A stretch of 33,906 nt of DNA from Nitrospirota bacterium (GCA_013388455.1 JACAFF010000020.1:1-33906), one strand, 5' to 3'; positions 1 to 9,281 are shown, numbered from the stretch's first letter. A program made the numbers and translations. Notes: generated by a model not told the origin, from the letters alone.

Positions 1-51
1 AAGTTACAAAATAAACTTATTAGATTGGTTACATCAAAAAACAATGCAAAA

Positions 52-126
52 AAGAAAGATAATTTCGTTTATAATTTTCATGAGGCAACCAAGAAAGATT
101 TCGTTTAGATTTTTACGTGAGGCAAT
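52..126. repeat. short imperfect tandem repeat, two units of about 36 bp
   Basis: Two adjacent units, at about 52-90 and 91-126, both read AAGAAAGAT, then TTTCGTTTA, then a T-rich run ending in GTGAGGCAA or ATGAGGCAA. The second unit runs into the 3' end of the transposase fragment that follows. I see no gene here. It is probably a local duplication beside the decayed mobile element. Confidence 0.5.
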
Positions 127-429
127 ATGGTTTTGTCAATAAAATGTATAATTAAAGACATTTGCGACATTTCTCCATTTTCGACTAAATACTGAATAGG
201 GCTTTTTAATCCCAGTGACTTATGTGGTCTCTGAGTATTGTAATAATCAGCAAGTCTCTGGTCAAAAAGAGGTTTATCATAAATTACATCCAGATTATTA
301 TCAATCAGATTATTATCAATGAATTCCTCTTGAAAGGTTCTATCTATAAAATCCCTGTATCTTACTGAATATTGGAATATGTTCGTGAATAATGATCCAT
401 TATCCCTTAATGTCGTAAATGTGTCTTAA
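107..429 (-). pseudogene. transposase C-terminal fragment (DDE/rve integrase core, IS481/IS3-like), copy 1
   Basis: On the minus strand about 100 codons stay open from near 426 down to a stop near 107. They read like the end of an IS481/IS3-group DDE integrase core. A degraded DNG motif (RDNGSLFTNIFQYS) comes first, then IDRTFQEEFID, then the hallmark tail YYNTQRPHKSLGLKSPIQY. The N-terminal half is missing and no start codon or terminal repeat is visible, so this is a dead fragment. A second, more decayed copy in the same orientation lies at 2159-2397, beyond the porin gene. Both copies begin at the same internal position of the transposase. Confidence 0.75.
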
Positions 430-519
430 CTTTTCTGGAAGACAAGCACCCAGAGATTACTGTCCTTCCCCTCCCGGCTGCTGTATTAAAAAAGAATCCG
501 TGGTTGAGGTGCGTAAATC

Positions 520-2088
520 CTAAAAAGATATATTAACTTCAAAATATGGATACCATGTGTGTTCAAATTTGTTACTTCCTAAAATGGAATAATTACCATC
601 TCTGATACCACTCTCGTAAAATTGAAAGTCCATAAGCCCAAGACGGAATCTTAGCTTCTCATGATAAAAATAGTCGTAATATATATCCCATACCCCTGCA
701 TGAAACGGATAGAATCCAACGATTGTATTTGTTCCGCTCTCGTTATAAAAATAGTTATTTGCTGGCGATTGAACAGTACCTTTCCTTCTGAATCCCCGGT
801 AGTTGAATGGGTTTATCCATGCATCATCTCCCTTTGCGTATTCGACACATAATTGCATGTTTGGTGAAATTAAATCACCTGAATTAAATCCTAAATACCA
901 GATACGTCCCGGAAATCCCTCAGCGTCAAATGTATAAGTAGTTCCATTATCTACCCATGAATGATCTGGTATCTTGAAATGACTGTAGTAGTAAGCGCCG
1001 TAGATCTGGAATCCAAGCAGTTGAGTGTCTGCATAAAATCCAGTCAGCCAGTAAGGTGTTTTAAAGTCTGGCACGTCTTTATCATTTGATGTATTTGGTA
1101 TATGCCAGTCATCCATGTAAAGTCCATCAACCACAATTGCTGTATCTTTACCTATTTTTACTTGAGCTTGTGCAAGATACACATCAGCATCATCTGGTAG
1201 AGATTCTTTTTTCTCATCATATTTTAGATATCCAAGTATAATGCCTGTTCTATCTTTTATCTTTGACTCGTATGCTTTGCGTGATAAGAATGCCCTACCT
1301 ACTTCTTCTATACGTGAATTATTAAATAATCTTGTGCTCGTCCATGGTAACTTGATATTGTCAAGTGCTGTATGCGGAGCATCCCATTTAATTAATGATC
1401 CATCTATTTCAGCATCAATAAACAGTCTCGGGAAGAGGCTACCTGCCTGACGGGATGGGGGTCCGTCAAGTCCTGGAAGCCGCCCAATATACCATGTAGT
1501 ATTAAAAAGAGGGATTTTGATTGTTGTATAAGCTTGTTCAAAGCGAGGTGTCATATCATGTCCTTTACTTGCTTCGAAAGAATTAGGATTATCGAGTGGA
1601 TCAGAAAGACTTGACTCTGATAAGCCGAAGTTTTTATTCATGGTAAGACGTGCATAAAAATCAGCAATACCTGGAACGACCTCAGCATGTGCATTCAATC
1701 TTACACGAAGTGGGAAATAGGTTTCATCAACAGCTTCAATATCATCTGATGGGTGGTCATTACCGTAAAATCCAGCATTAGTATCTGATGTGCTTCTGAC
1801 AATACGAAATCTCGCCTCGCCACTGAGATTAACACGGTCTTTAAGAGATTTTTTTTCTGTTCTTTCTGCTTTTTTCTCAACCTCTGTAACTTTCTTTTCT
1901 GTCTTGACAGTTTTGCTCTCCATTTCTGCCTGCTTTTTCTCAAGCTCTTCTATTCTCTGCAAAAGTTTTTGAACCTCTTTTTTTAATTGATTGATCTCAG
2001 TTGAGGGGTCTTGACCACTAACATGGACTGCACTTATCGCGATAAGGAAAATGATAGAAAAAAATAAACCTCCTATCCTTTTAACCAT
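520..2088 (-). CDS. outer-membrane beta-barrel protein, putative porin (DUF3373-like)
   Basis: The 522-residue product starts with a signal peptide (MVKRIGGLFFSIIFLIAISA, cleavage near residue 25). A highly charged coiled coil follows at about 30-82 (EEL/EKK heptads). The rest is rich in alternating aromatic and polar beta-strand segments and ends in Phe (EVNISF), the terminal aromatic expected for Bam-assembled barrels. The layout of signal peptide, short coiled coil and barrel with an ARFRI-type first strand matches DUF3373-type putative porins of anaerobes. The coiled coil probably trimerises the protein or contacts peptidoglycan. A strong ribosome site (GGAGGAGGA) precedes the ATG. The substrate cannot be told from sequence. 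The gene stands alone between two decayed transposase copies. Confidence 0.75.
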   Translation of the reverse strand: MVKRIGGLFFSIIFLIAISAVHVSGQDPSTEINQLKKEVQKLLQRIEELEKKQAEMESKTVKTEKKVTEVEKKAERTEKKSLKDRVNLSGEARFRIVRSTSDTNAGFYGNDHPSDDIEAVDETYFPLRVRLNAHAEVVPGIADFYARLTMNKNFGLSESSLSDPLDNPNSFEASKGHDMTPRFEQAYTTIKIPLFNTTWYIGRLPGLDGPPSRQAGSLFPRLFIDAEIDGSLIKWDAPHTALDNIKLPWTSTRLFNNSRIEEVGRAFLSRKAYESKIKDRTGIILGYLKYDEKKESLPDDADVYLAQAQVKIGKDTAIVVDGLYMDDWHIPNTSNDKDVPDFKTPYWLTGFYADTQLLGFQIYGAYYYSHFKIPDHSWVDNGTTYTFDAEGFPGRIWYLGFNSGDLISPNMQLCVEYAKGDDAWINPFNYRGFRRKGTVQSPANNYFYNESGTNTIVGFYPFHAGVWDIYYDYFYHEKLRFRLGLMDFQFYESGIRDGNYSILGSNKFEHTWYPYFEVNISF

Positions 2089-2158
2089 GTTTTATTCCTC
2101 CTCCTTCTTATATTAAGAGATTAAATGTTTAACCTAAATACAAATCAATCTAACATAT

Positions 2159-2397
2159 TTCAATCAAATACTATACAGGGCTTTTTAAACCCAGAGACTT
2201 ATGTGGCCTCGGAGTATTATAAAAGATCATATAATCAGCAAGTCTCTGGTTAAACAATATAAATTTATATCCAGATTATTGTCAATGAATTCCTCTTGAA
2301 AGGTTCTATCTATAAAATCCCCGTATCTTACTGAATATTGGAATATGTTCGTGAATAATGCCCCATTATCCCTTAATGTCGTATATGTGTTTTAACC
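2159..2397 (-). pseudogene. transposase C-terminal fragment, copy 2 (degenerate)
   Basis: About 240 bp are clearly homologous to 168-429 in the same orientation. Shared blocks include the DNA for RDNG-LFTNIFQYS, IDRTFQEEFID and RPHKSLG, but this copy has small insertions and deletions that break the frame. Its start coincides with the stop codon of the sigma-54 regulator (TAA at 2394-2392), so the regulator's 3' end abuts the element. It fills the gap between the regulator and the porin gene. The remaining bases, 2089-2158, are AT-rich leader for the porin. Confidence 0.7.
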
Positions 2398-3912
2398 TTT
2401 TCCTGTTTCCTCTAAGCCGTATTTTTTTATCTTATAACCTATTTGACGGGGGGTAAGGCCGATCATACGCGCTGCTTTTGCTTGAACCCAACCGCATTTT
2501 TCGAGTGCCTCAAGGATACTGTTCTTCTCAATATCTTCTATCCCTGCCTTGAGAGATTCCCTCGGTAAAATCTTTTCACGAGAAGGAAGTTTAAGGTTGA
2601 TTGGCAAATAGGATGGTTTGATAATGTTGCCATCGGACATGACAACAAGCCTTTCAATGGTATTTTCGAGTTCTCTGACATTTCCAGGCCAGTCATACTC
2701 AATCAATACTCTGAGGGCTTCAGGTGATATGGAGATGTTCTTGCTATTCTCCCTGTTGTATCGATTCAGGAAGAATTCTACCAGAAGACTGATGTCCTCT
2801 TTTCTTTCTTTAAGAGAAGGCATGGATATTGGCACAACATTAAGCCTGTAAAATAGATCTTCCCTGAATTTGTTTTTAGAAACGAGTTCTTCAAGATTTC
2901 TACTTGTTGCAGCAATTAGTCTAACATCGACCTTGATAGTTTTCTCTCCACCAACACGCTCAAATTCTCTCTCCTGAAGAACGCGCAGTATCTTGGGTTG
3001 AAGATTCAGCGGCAGATCACCAATCTCATCAAGTAAAATAGTACCAGTATGGGCAAGTTCAAATTTACCTTTTCTTACAGAAATTGCACCGGTGAAAGCG
3101 CCTTTTTCATGACCAAAAAGTTCGGATTCAAGAAGACCTTCGGGGATAGAGGCACAATTAAATTTTATAAAAGGGCAATTCGCCCGAGGGCTCATATAAT
3201 GAATAGCTTTTGCAATTAGCTCTTTACCAGTGCCGCTTTCACCATATAGAATTACAGTTGCTTTTGAATCTGCCACACGGTGAACAGATGCGAAAATTTC
3301 CTGCATCTTGTCTGAATTTCCTATAATATTAGGAAGACTGTATTTGCCTTTGAGTTCGAGCTTAAGGTTTTCTCTCTCCCGCTCAGAATCACGATAATGT
3401 TTCCATAATATAATATACTGTCCAATTATTGACGCTAAAATCTCAAGCACTCTGATATCTTCATAAATATTTACATTTTTATCCTTAAAGATTCTGTCAA
3501 CACTTAATACACCTATTGATTCTCCTTTAAATTTTATTGGTACACAGAGAAAGGAGATGCCATCTTTACCGATACGCGAGCCTGTCCTATTGAGAAACAT
3601 TGGCTCATTTCCTACATTTGGTATAACCATAGGAGAACCCTTTTCGAGAACCCTCCCAACAACTCCTTCTCCAATTTTGTATTTACCACGTTCAATCTGC
3701 TCTTTTGTCAGCCCATGTGCTGCAACGATTCTCAGTTCTTTTGAGTTCTGGTCGAGCAAGAAGACAGACCCTCTTTCCATCTCAAGAAAATCACCAAGAA
3801 CGCGCATTGTGCGCGAGAGGTTTTTTTCAAGCTCAAAAGAAGAATTAAGAACCTTGCTTACTTCAAGAAAGGCAGAAAGGATTCTATTCTCTATTGCAAG
3901 TGACTGGATCAT
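2392..3912 (-). CDS. NifA-like sigma-54-dependent transcriptional activator (GAF, AAA+, Fis-type HTH)
   Basis: I place the start at the ATG at 3912, giving 506 residues. This ATG overlaps the TGA of the upstream glutamate synthase gene (ATGA), and the longer reading upstream of it is not domain-like. Domains in order are a GAF sensor (about 20-170), then an AAA+ core with Walker A GESGTGKE (224-231), the sigma-54-contacting GAFTGA loop (271-276) and Walker B LLDEIGDL (293-300). A C-terminal Fis-type helix-turn-helix follows (about 465-500), reading [20 protein letters not shown] and closely resembling NifA. It would act as an enhancer-binding ATPase that opens sigma-54 promoters. The operon position suggests control of nitrogen assimilation. 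The GAF ligand and the target promoters are unknown, and I saw no convincing -24/-12 promoter in this window. Confidence 0.88.
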   Translation of the reverse strand: MIQSLAIENRILSAFLEVSKVLNSSFELEKNLSRTMRVLGDFLEMERGSVFLLDQNSKELRIVAAHGLTKEQIERGKYKIGEGVVGRVLEKGSPMVIPNVGNEPMFLNRTGSRIGKDGISFLCVPIKFKGESIGVLSVDRIFKDKNVNIYEDIRVLEILASIIGQYIILWKHYRDSERERENLKLELKGKYSLPNIIGNSDKMQEIFASVHRVADSKATVILYGESGTGKELIAKAIHYMSPRANCPFIKFNCASIPEGLLESELFGHEKGAFTGAISVRKGKFELAHTGTILLDEIGDLPLNLQPKILRVLQEREFERVGGEKTIKVDVRLIAATSRNLEELVSKNKFREDLFYRLNVVPISMPSLKERKEDISLLVEFFLNRYNRENSKNISISPEALRVLIEYDWPGNVRELENTIERLVVMSDGNIIKPSYLPINLKLPSREKILPRESLKAGIEDIEKNSILEALEKCGWVQAKAARMIGLTPRQIGYKIKKYGLEETGKG

Positions 3913-6428
3913 ATATTTTCTACCATCTCCCAGACTCCACATGGACAGATGCCAGCACAGAAACCACAACCAATACATTTTTCATCATCAACAATATACT
4001 CATAAGAACCATCTTCATGTTCAACCCTGCTTATTGCTCCCCAGTAGCATGCATACTCGCACATATGGCAATCACGGCATGTTCCACAGGACATGCATTT
4101 ATCTGCATCAATCTTACAGAGTTCAGATTCGAGGGCCCAGACCTCCACCCCCTCCCTTGTCTTTCCCCCTCGATGGGGAAGGGTGGGTGGATGAGACTGT
4201 ATTCTGTGTTCTGCTTCATAATAGACCGTTTTTATGCGTTCATAAGGAATAACCTGTTTAGTCTCTGGCCATCTTGGAGCATGCATGAGTTGATAATGTA
4301 TCGATTCTGCTGCAATCCTGCCCTGGCCTATAGCATGTGTTACGAGTCCAAGTCGTGTAGCATCTCCGATGGCAAATACTTTAACATCTGATGTCTGTCC
4401 AATTTCATTGACAGCAATCCATCCTTTTTCTGTATGTATTGAAGGAGGAAGAAAATCAAGAATAGGAACATCACCGACAGACATTATTACAAGATCTGCA
4501 TCAAGTGATGAGCCATCTTTGAAATACAATTTCTTCTCATTATTATCATATCTTTCAGTAAATTTGGGCCAGATTATCTGAGTCCCTTTTGCTACTGCTG
4601 TCTCCATCTCTTTCCCGAATGCTGCGGGTTTCTGGATATCAACAGCGATTACAGATGTCGCACCACAATTATATGCCTGTGAGGCAACATCCATTCCAAC
4701 ATTACCTGCCCCTATGATAACGATCTTTTTACCATTAAGATCAGGCAATGAACCGATATTTGCATTCCTGAGAAAATCGTATGCTGTAACAACATGCTCG
4801 GACCCCGGAAAAGGTATGAGCCTCGGTTTATGAGCACCACATGCAACAACAACAATCTCATGATTTTTATAAATCTCTTCAAATTTTTCTTGATTGATTT
4901 TCTCATTCAAATAAATATTAACACCAATCTCCTTGAACCTCGATAACTCTTTCTGAAGCACCTCTTGTGGAAGGCGTTCTCTTGGAATGCATAATTCGAT
5001 TTTGCCCCCGAGTTTGTCTGTAGATTCATATATGTTAACAGTATGTCCTTTAAGAGCAAGCTGCCATGCTGCACTCAGACCTGATGGCCCTCCACCGATG
5101 ACTGCTATTGTATGTCCAGTCGGTTCAGCCTTTTTCGGGGCTGGTAAATCAATAGCAAGCCTGCCGAGTCTATCAATTCCTAATGGTTTATCAATCTGTC
5201 CCCTTGTGCAACTCTGCATACAGAGATTTGGACATATCTGGCCGCATACTGTTGCTGGCAAAGGACTATATTGTAAAACCAATTCCAGCGCCTCATGAAG
5301 TTTTCCCTGCCTGATCAGAGCAGCCCTTTTATGTGAAGGAATATGTGTTGGACAATTGTAAGCACATGGAGGTAAATACTTCTCATTTGCCCATACAGGT
5401 TTATTCCTTCTATCTTTTCCGGTAGTAATATATGGTAATAAAGTCATATCATGCTCTATATAAGGAGCAAATATACCACCCTGCCCAACTTCTTTCTCCC
5501 AGTAATTTTTTCTGAAATCTGTAATAGACATCTTGAACCATCTTCGCGATCTTTTTTCCTGAGGCGTATATGCAATTAATTTTTTCCATTCATCCTGTGA
5601 ATTTGTAAGCTCCTCATAATATGAAATCCTATCAATGGATTCGAGGAATGGTTTAATATTAGTTTTTAACCATTCCCAGTCCTGTGGTGTAAGATCGAGA
5701 AGTCTGACATCCCTTTCACTGTATTCCTGTATAGGACCCCTGAAATATATTGTTCCTCCAACCATTCCAACGCATGGACGATACCCCAGTATATTCGATG
5801 GGTTTCTTGAATCTACACCACAAACGACTGCGATGCCTCCTGCCTTGAATTCTGCAAATGAATCCCCAACATTTCTGAAATACCATGACTGCGGTGGATC
5901 AAATCTTGGATTGTGCTTGGTCATTGTGTCACACCTTGCACCTCCGCTGCCCTGAACGTATAGGATACCCTGAGCTGCTGCATTGAATGCACCATTTGTT
6001 ACATCACCTAAAACCGTTATTTTAGCTCCGCAGTTGATCCATCCTACATCGTCAGAGACGCTTCCTTTTACAATTATTTCTGTCCCAAACATGCCCATAC
6101 TCCCAAGCCTTTGGCCTACAGGTCCTTCGACAATTATTTTTATTATTTCATTTCTTGGCCATATCCTCCCGCCTATTCCATGCTGCCCATCAGCTATAAT
6201 ATGCAATTCTCTCGCACCATCACGAACTGCCTGCTGTATTTGTTCTTCGAGAATACGGGACGAAACCCTGTGGCCGTTAATACGACCATATATGGTAATG
6301 GCTTTAGTTTGTGCTACAGAGGGAAGGGAGGTTTTACCCTTCCTGAGGACATACCCCCCCTTACTAAGGGGGGGATTAGGGGGAGTATTGCTTTTCGCTT
6401 TTAACTTTTTACTATTTTTAGCACGCAT
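3909..6428 (-). CDS. glutamate synthase fusion: GXGXG domain + GltD-like FAD/NAD(P) oxidoreductase + C-terminal ferredoxin
   Basis: The 839-residue protein carries three modules. Residues about 43-240 form the GXGXG beta-helix normally at the C-terminus of GltB (for example [20 protein letters not shown]). Residues about 350-715 form a GltD-like chain: N-terminal Cys cluster (C355, C359, C395, C399, C403, C407), FAD motif GGGPSG (445-450), second dinucleotide motif GAGNVG (573-578) and FAD closing motif FAIGDA (685-690). Residues about 771-830 are a Cys-rich ferredoxin with two 4Fe-4S clusters. It would pass NAD(P)H or ferredoxin electrons to the FMN subunit encoded just upstream. The start overlaps that gene by 11 bp. 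Residues 15-25 and about 745-763 are translated palindromic repeats and look like insertions. Confidence 0.88.
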   Translation of the reverse strand: MRAKNSKKLKAKSNTPPNPPLSKGGYVLRKGKTSLPSVAQTKAITIYGRINGHRVSSRILEEQIQQAVRDGARELHIIADGQHGIGGRIWPRNEIIKIIVEGPVGQRLGSMGMFGTEIIVKGSVSDDVGWINCGAKITVLGDVTNGAFNAAAQGILYVQGSGGARCDTMTKHNPRFDPPQSWYFRNVGDSFAEFKAGGIAVVCGVDSRNPSNILGYRPCVGMVGGTIYFRGPIQEYSERDVRLLDLTPQDWEWLKTNIKPFLESIDRISYYEELTNSQDEWKKLIAYTPQEKRSRRWFKMSITDFRKNYWEKEVGQGGIFAPYIEHDMTLLPYITTGKDRRNKPVWANEKYLPPCAYNCPTHIPSHKRAALIRQGKLHEALELVLQYSPLPATVCGQICPNLCMQSCTRGQIDKPLGIDRLGRLAIDLPAPKKAEPTGHTIAVIGGGPSGLSAAWQLALKGHTVNIYESTDKLGGKIELCIPRERLPQEVLQKELSRFKEIGVNIYLNEKINQEKFEEIYKNHEIVVVACGAHKPRLIPFPGSEHVVTAYDFLRNANIGSLPDLNGKKIVIIGAGNVGMDVASQAYNCGATSVIAVDIQKPAAFGKEMETAVAKGTQIIWPKFTERYDNNEKKLYFKDGSSLDADLVIMSVGDVPILDFLPPSIHTEKGWIAVNEIGQTSDVKVFAIGDATRLGLVTHAIGQGRIAAESIHYQLMHAPRWPETKQVIPYERIKTVYYEAEHRIQSHPPTLPHRGGKTREGVEVWALESELCKIDADKCMSCGTCRDCHMCEYACYWGAISRVEHEDGSYEYIVDDEKCIGCGFCAGICPCGVWEMVENI
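4140..4196. repeat. palindromic repeat inserted in frame within the glutamate synthase fusion gene
   Basis: The DNA is a C-rich arm (CCACCCCCTCCC), a TTCCCC-ctcgat-GGGGAA core and a G-rich arm (GGGTGGGTGG), an imperfect hairpin. On the coding strand it reads [20 protein letters not shown]. That has the low-complexity, Pro/Gly/Arg-rich look of a translated dispersed repeat and lies in the linker between the GltD-like module and the C-terminal ferredoxin. The frame is kept on both sides. Confidence 0.6.
6321..6390. repeat. two palindromic repeats in the 5' coding end of the glutamate synthase fusion gene
   Basis: Two inverted repeats lie side by side. One is GGAAGGG...CCCTTCC at about 6321-6343. 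The other is a seven-C arm with a seven-G arm at about 6354-6376, followed by ATTAGGGGGAG. The second translates as [11 protein letters not shown] (residues 15-25 of the fusion), a peptide typical of translated dispersed palindromes. The conserved GXGXG domain begins only after these repeats, so the N-terminal 40 residues are probably repeat-derived. Confidence 0.6.
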
Positions 6429-8079
6429 AGCTTATCTCCAGTCTTTCTGCCATAGCCTTGTCGTCTACACTCAAACCATCAGACATGCCTATAGGAAGTT
6501 CTGTGCTTCTTCCCATGGGCGCAAAGATTTTTTTCAGTTCAACGTTAGCTGCTTTGAATACTTCAACCACCCTTTCAGCAACCTTGTCAGAATCAAGCCT
6601 TCTGTAAAGTTTAGGGTCCTGTGTTGTTATCCCTCTCGGGCATTTACCTGTATTGCAAAGGTTACAACGGTTGTATTCATCACCGAAACAGTTCGCTGTA
6701 GCTTGCATTATATATTTTCCTACTGAAACTATTGATGCCCCAAGCATAATTAAAGCTGCTGCATTTGCTGCAAGATTTCCTTTCTTTGCAATACCACCAG
6801 CAGCGATTAAAGGCAATTCATTCTGTTTTCCCTGTTTCACGAGGTCGAGATAACATTCCCTGATATTAGAGGCTATTGGATGTCCCATCTTATCCATCGA
6901 AACGTTATAAGCAGCACCAGTCCCTCCATCTTCACCATCGATCGATAGTGCAGAAGCATATGGATTTCTTGCAAGGTTATTAAGAACTGCACGAGCTGTC
7001 TTTGTCCCTGATATTTTCGGGTAAACAGGGACACGGAAACCCCATGCCATAGACATAGACTGGATCATTTTTGCAACCGCCTCTTCAATCGAATACTTTG
7101 TCTGATGAGTTGGTGGTGATGCAAGATCAACAAATTGAGGTACACCACGAATACTTGCAATTAGTTTGAGAACCTTCTGTGCCATTAATAATCCACCATC
7201 TCCTGGCTTTGCACCTTGGCCATATTTAATTTCGATAGCTGCTGGATCCTCAACCATTTCAGGAATTGTATGGATAATCTCATCCCATCCGAAATATCCT
7301 GAAGCAATCTGCAGAATGAAATATTTAAGAAATCTGGATTTTAGAAGTCTCGGTGGTACCCCACCTTCACCGGTTGCCATAACAACAGGGAGACCTTCCA
7401 CTTCGTTTAGATACGCAACCCCCATAGCAAGACCTTCCCACATAGGAGGCGAAAGTGCACCAACTGACATGCTACCAATCATAATTGGAAAAATTTCTCT
7501 TACAGGTGGAATAAATTTACCCTTATCTTTATCAACCGAAAGTTTTCCGTTTACTGATATAAGTGGTAGTTCCTCAGGAGGTAATATTCTACCTAATAAT
7601 GTCCTGACACGAAACTCATGTCTTCCAGCATCAAGGGCTGGATCTGTAAGCATTGAGATCCTTGTGAACTTGAGCCTGTCAAGTGTCGAAATTGATGGGT
7701 CATTTCTACGTCCGCCTCTTTTATATCCTTCACCGCCTTTATTTTTATAAAGCAAGAATTTATTTTGAGGATTATATTCAGGTTCAATTGCATCATTTGG
7801 GCATACAAGAGTGCATGCACCGCATCCTGTGCAGTACCTGTCAATATCTGTTACCTGTTCAATTACATGAACAATCCTCCTAACCGCTAATGGTGTTGGT
7901 ATATGTCCCTCAGATGTAACAGTCCTCTGGAGCTTTACAGATGGTTCAATTGCTTTCACAGGGCATACTGCAGTGCATCTTCCACAACGTGTGCATCTGT
8001 CATCCCTCCACCGAATTATATAAGGGAGTTCTTTTAAAGAAAGCTGATGGTTATAATCTAATTTTGTAGCTGGTTCCAT
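6418..8079 (-). CDS. glutamate synthase FMN subunit with N-terminal 2x[4Fe-4S] ferredoxin (archaeal type)
   Basis: This 553-residue protein is the catalytic synthase domain. Residues 29-43 (CTRCGRCTAVCP) and 83-97 (CTGCGACTLVCP) form a two-cluster ferredoxin. The (beta/alpha)8 FMN domain follows from about 190. It carries the family signature SIDGEDGGTGAA and a later Cys group (CNLCNTGKCP) suited to the synthase 3Fe-4S cluster. The reaction is ammonia plus 2-oxoglutarate plus reductant giving glutamate. The amidotransferase and GXGXG parts of bacterial GltB are encoded by the flanking genes. The start overlaps the upstream amidotransferase gene by 22 bp and the 3' end overlaps the fusion gene by 11 bp, so the trio is translationally packed. 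Confidence 0.92.
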   Translation of the reverse strand: MEPATKLDYNHQLSLKELPYIIRWRDDRCTRCGRCTAVCPVKAIEPSVKLQRTVTSEGHIPTPLAVRRIVHVIEQVTDIDRYCTGCGACTLVCPNDAIEPEYNPQNKFLLYKNKGGEGYKRGGRRNDPSISTLDRLKFTRISMLTDPALDAGRHEFRVRTLLGRILPPEELPLISVNGKLSVDKDKGKFIPPVREIFPIMIGSMSVGALSPPMWEGLAMGVAYLNEVEGLPVVMATGEGGVPPRLLKSRFLKYFILQIASGYFGWDEIIHTIPEMVEDPAAIEIKYGQGAKPGDGGLLMAQKVLKLIASIRGVPQFVDLASPPTHQTKYSIEEAVAKMIQSMSMAWGFRVPVYPKISGTKTARAVLNNLARNPYASALSIDGEDGGTGAAYNVSMDKMGHPIASNIRECYLDLVKQGKQNELPLIAAGGIAKKGNLAANAAALIMLGASIVSVGKYIMQATANCFGDEYNRCNLCNTGKCPRGITTQDPKLYRRLDSDKVAERVVEVFKAANVELKKIFAPMGRSTELPIGMSDGLSVDDKAMAERLEISYAC

Positions 8080-9167
8080 ACTCTTACCTCCTCTGCCTGA
8101 GGACCTACAATAACCATATCGTATTTCATAGGAAAAATATCCTTCGATTTATCTCTCTTCGGGATGGCACTATCAAGCCCGCATTCCTCAGACATTAATG
8201 CATATTTGCCTTTTATACCGCCTACAACTCCAGGGCGAAGTTTCTTTGCATCGTGTACCATGAAACATGTTCCGTCAGGAGTAAAGCCAATAACAACATT
8301 AGGTCCATCAATGCAAAGTGGTCTTAATGATTGTTTAATCAGTCTAAGAACATCGCTGTCAGTTCTTGTCTCTATTTCGTTTTCTTTCAATGGTGTTATA
8401 ATATCTTTATAGTAGGTCAAGGGCAACCTGAGTTGTCTGACAGTATAGTGGAGAATATGAGTAAATACTTCACTATCACTGTTATAGCCGATATAGCCAG
8501 GAAACCCTCTGCTCATTAAAAATTCTCGTATAGGAACAAAAGCAGTATTCTCACCGTTTGTCATAGAGCAATATCCCTGAATGAAGAAAGGATGGCATGC
8601 GTATAGGTATATTGCATAATTTGTATTCTGCCTGCCCTGAGCAAAAATAATCTTTGCTTTTAGATTTTCTCTGTCAAGACCAAAAAACTCAGCAAGCTGA
8701 AGCGGATCTCCAACTTCTTTTAATGTAATAACGTCAGGATAAAAAGAGAACGCAAATATCGATTGATTAGATTCTCCCATCTTTCTGAGTGTTAGTCTTA
8801 CATTAACCAGAAGATCTTCTTTTTCGTGTAAGTGATTATGTTTGATTGAACTTGGATAATCATAAACTCTGGCAAAATAATGATCATGAGAAATAATTCC
8901 TTTTACATGCCTTATCTTAGGAGTCCATACATGAATTAATTTGAAACCTGATTTGTCCATGTAATCATCAAGGATCTTGGCCCCCTCCTTAGAACAAATT
9001 CCTGAAAGAATTGGATAACCCTTTAAATCTTTGAATTCTCCGCCCAGGTCTTTGAGCGTAATACCAAGCCCTGAGCCATCGTGTCCTTCTTTCATTGTTT
9101 CGAGTGCAAGAATATTTTCTATTGGTGAAAAATATTCTTTTGATGTAATAGCTGCTAATCTGCACAT
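8058..9167 (-). CDS. glutamine amidotransferase class II subunit of glutamate synthase
   Basis: I choose the ATG at 9167 (369 residues), not the longer frame. It gives MCRLAAI, putting the catalytic nucleophile Cys at position 2 as Ntn-type (class II) amidotransferases require after Met removal, and AGGAG lies 8 bases upstream. The expected role is to hydrolyse glutamine and supply ammonia to the FMN synthase subunit next door. The G-H-D-G-S-G-L-G stretch near residue 30 fits the GATase glutamine loop. It is first gene of the four-gene minus-strand operon. A separate amidotransferase polypeptide is usual in archaea and some anaerobic bacteria. Confidence 0.88.
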   Translation of the reverse strand: MCRLAAITSKEYFSPIENILALETMKEGHDGSGLGITLKDLGGEFKDLKGYPILSGICSKEGAKILDDYMDKSGFKLIHVWTPKIRHVKGIISHDHYFARVYDYPSSIKHNHLHEKEDLLVNVRLTLRKMGESNQSIFAFSFYPDVITLKEVGDPLQLAEFFGLDRENLKAKIIFAQGRQNTNYAIYLYACHPFFIQGYCSMTNGENTAFVPIREFLMSRGFPGYIGYNSDSEVFTHILHYTVRQLRLPLTYYKDIITPLKENEIETRTDSDVLRLIKQSLRPLCIDGPNVVIGFTPDGTCFMVHDAKKLRPGVVGGIKGKYALMSEECGLDSAIPKRDKSKDIFPMKYDMVIVGPQAEEVRVWNQLQN

Positions 9168-9203
9168 ATGATTCACTCCTGAAATTAATCGGCAAACGGT
9201 TAC

Positions 9204-9241
9204 CGTATGTATATAAAAACACATACGTACAATTTTGTCAA
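9204..9241 (-). promoter_or_regulatory. putative sigma-70 promoter with overlapping inverted repeat, glutamate synthase operon
   Basis: Reading the minus strand, TTGACA (9241-9236) is followed after 17 bp by TTTTAT (9218-9213), a fair -10. The spacer and -10 are overlapped by an inverted repeat, CGTATGT-N10-ACATACG (9227-9204), placed where a repressor would block polymerase. The start codon lies about 37 bp downstream. Both assignments are by eye only. Confidence 0.45.
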
Positions 9242-9281
9242 GGAAAAAACAATTTTGTTTTCTTTATGAACTTATATAATT

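Noticed and set aside
2089-2158. Sigma-54 promoter for the porin gene, suggested by the neighbouring activator
   Set aside because: No GG-N10-GC pair with adequate flanking consensus was found in the leader.
3557-4391. Plus-strand open frames of 165-231 codons across the regulator/glutamate synthase junction
   Set aside because: They mirror strongly conserved minus-strand genes, their translations are low-complexity and domain-free, and no ribosome site precedes them.
6111-6726. Plus-strand open frame of 247 codons over the glutamate synthase genes
   Set aside because: It is antisense to clear Fe-S and GXGXG coding sequence and includes translated palindromic repeats; it is a shadow frame.
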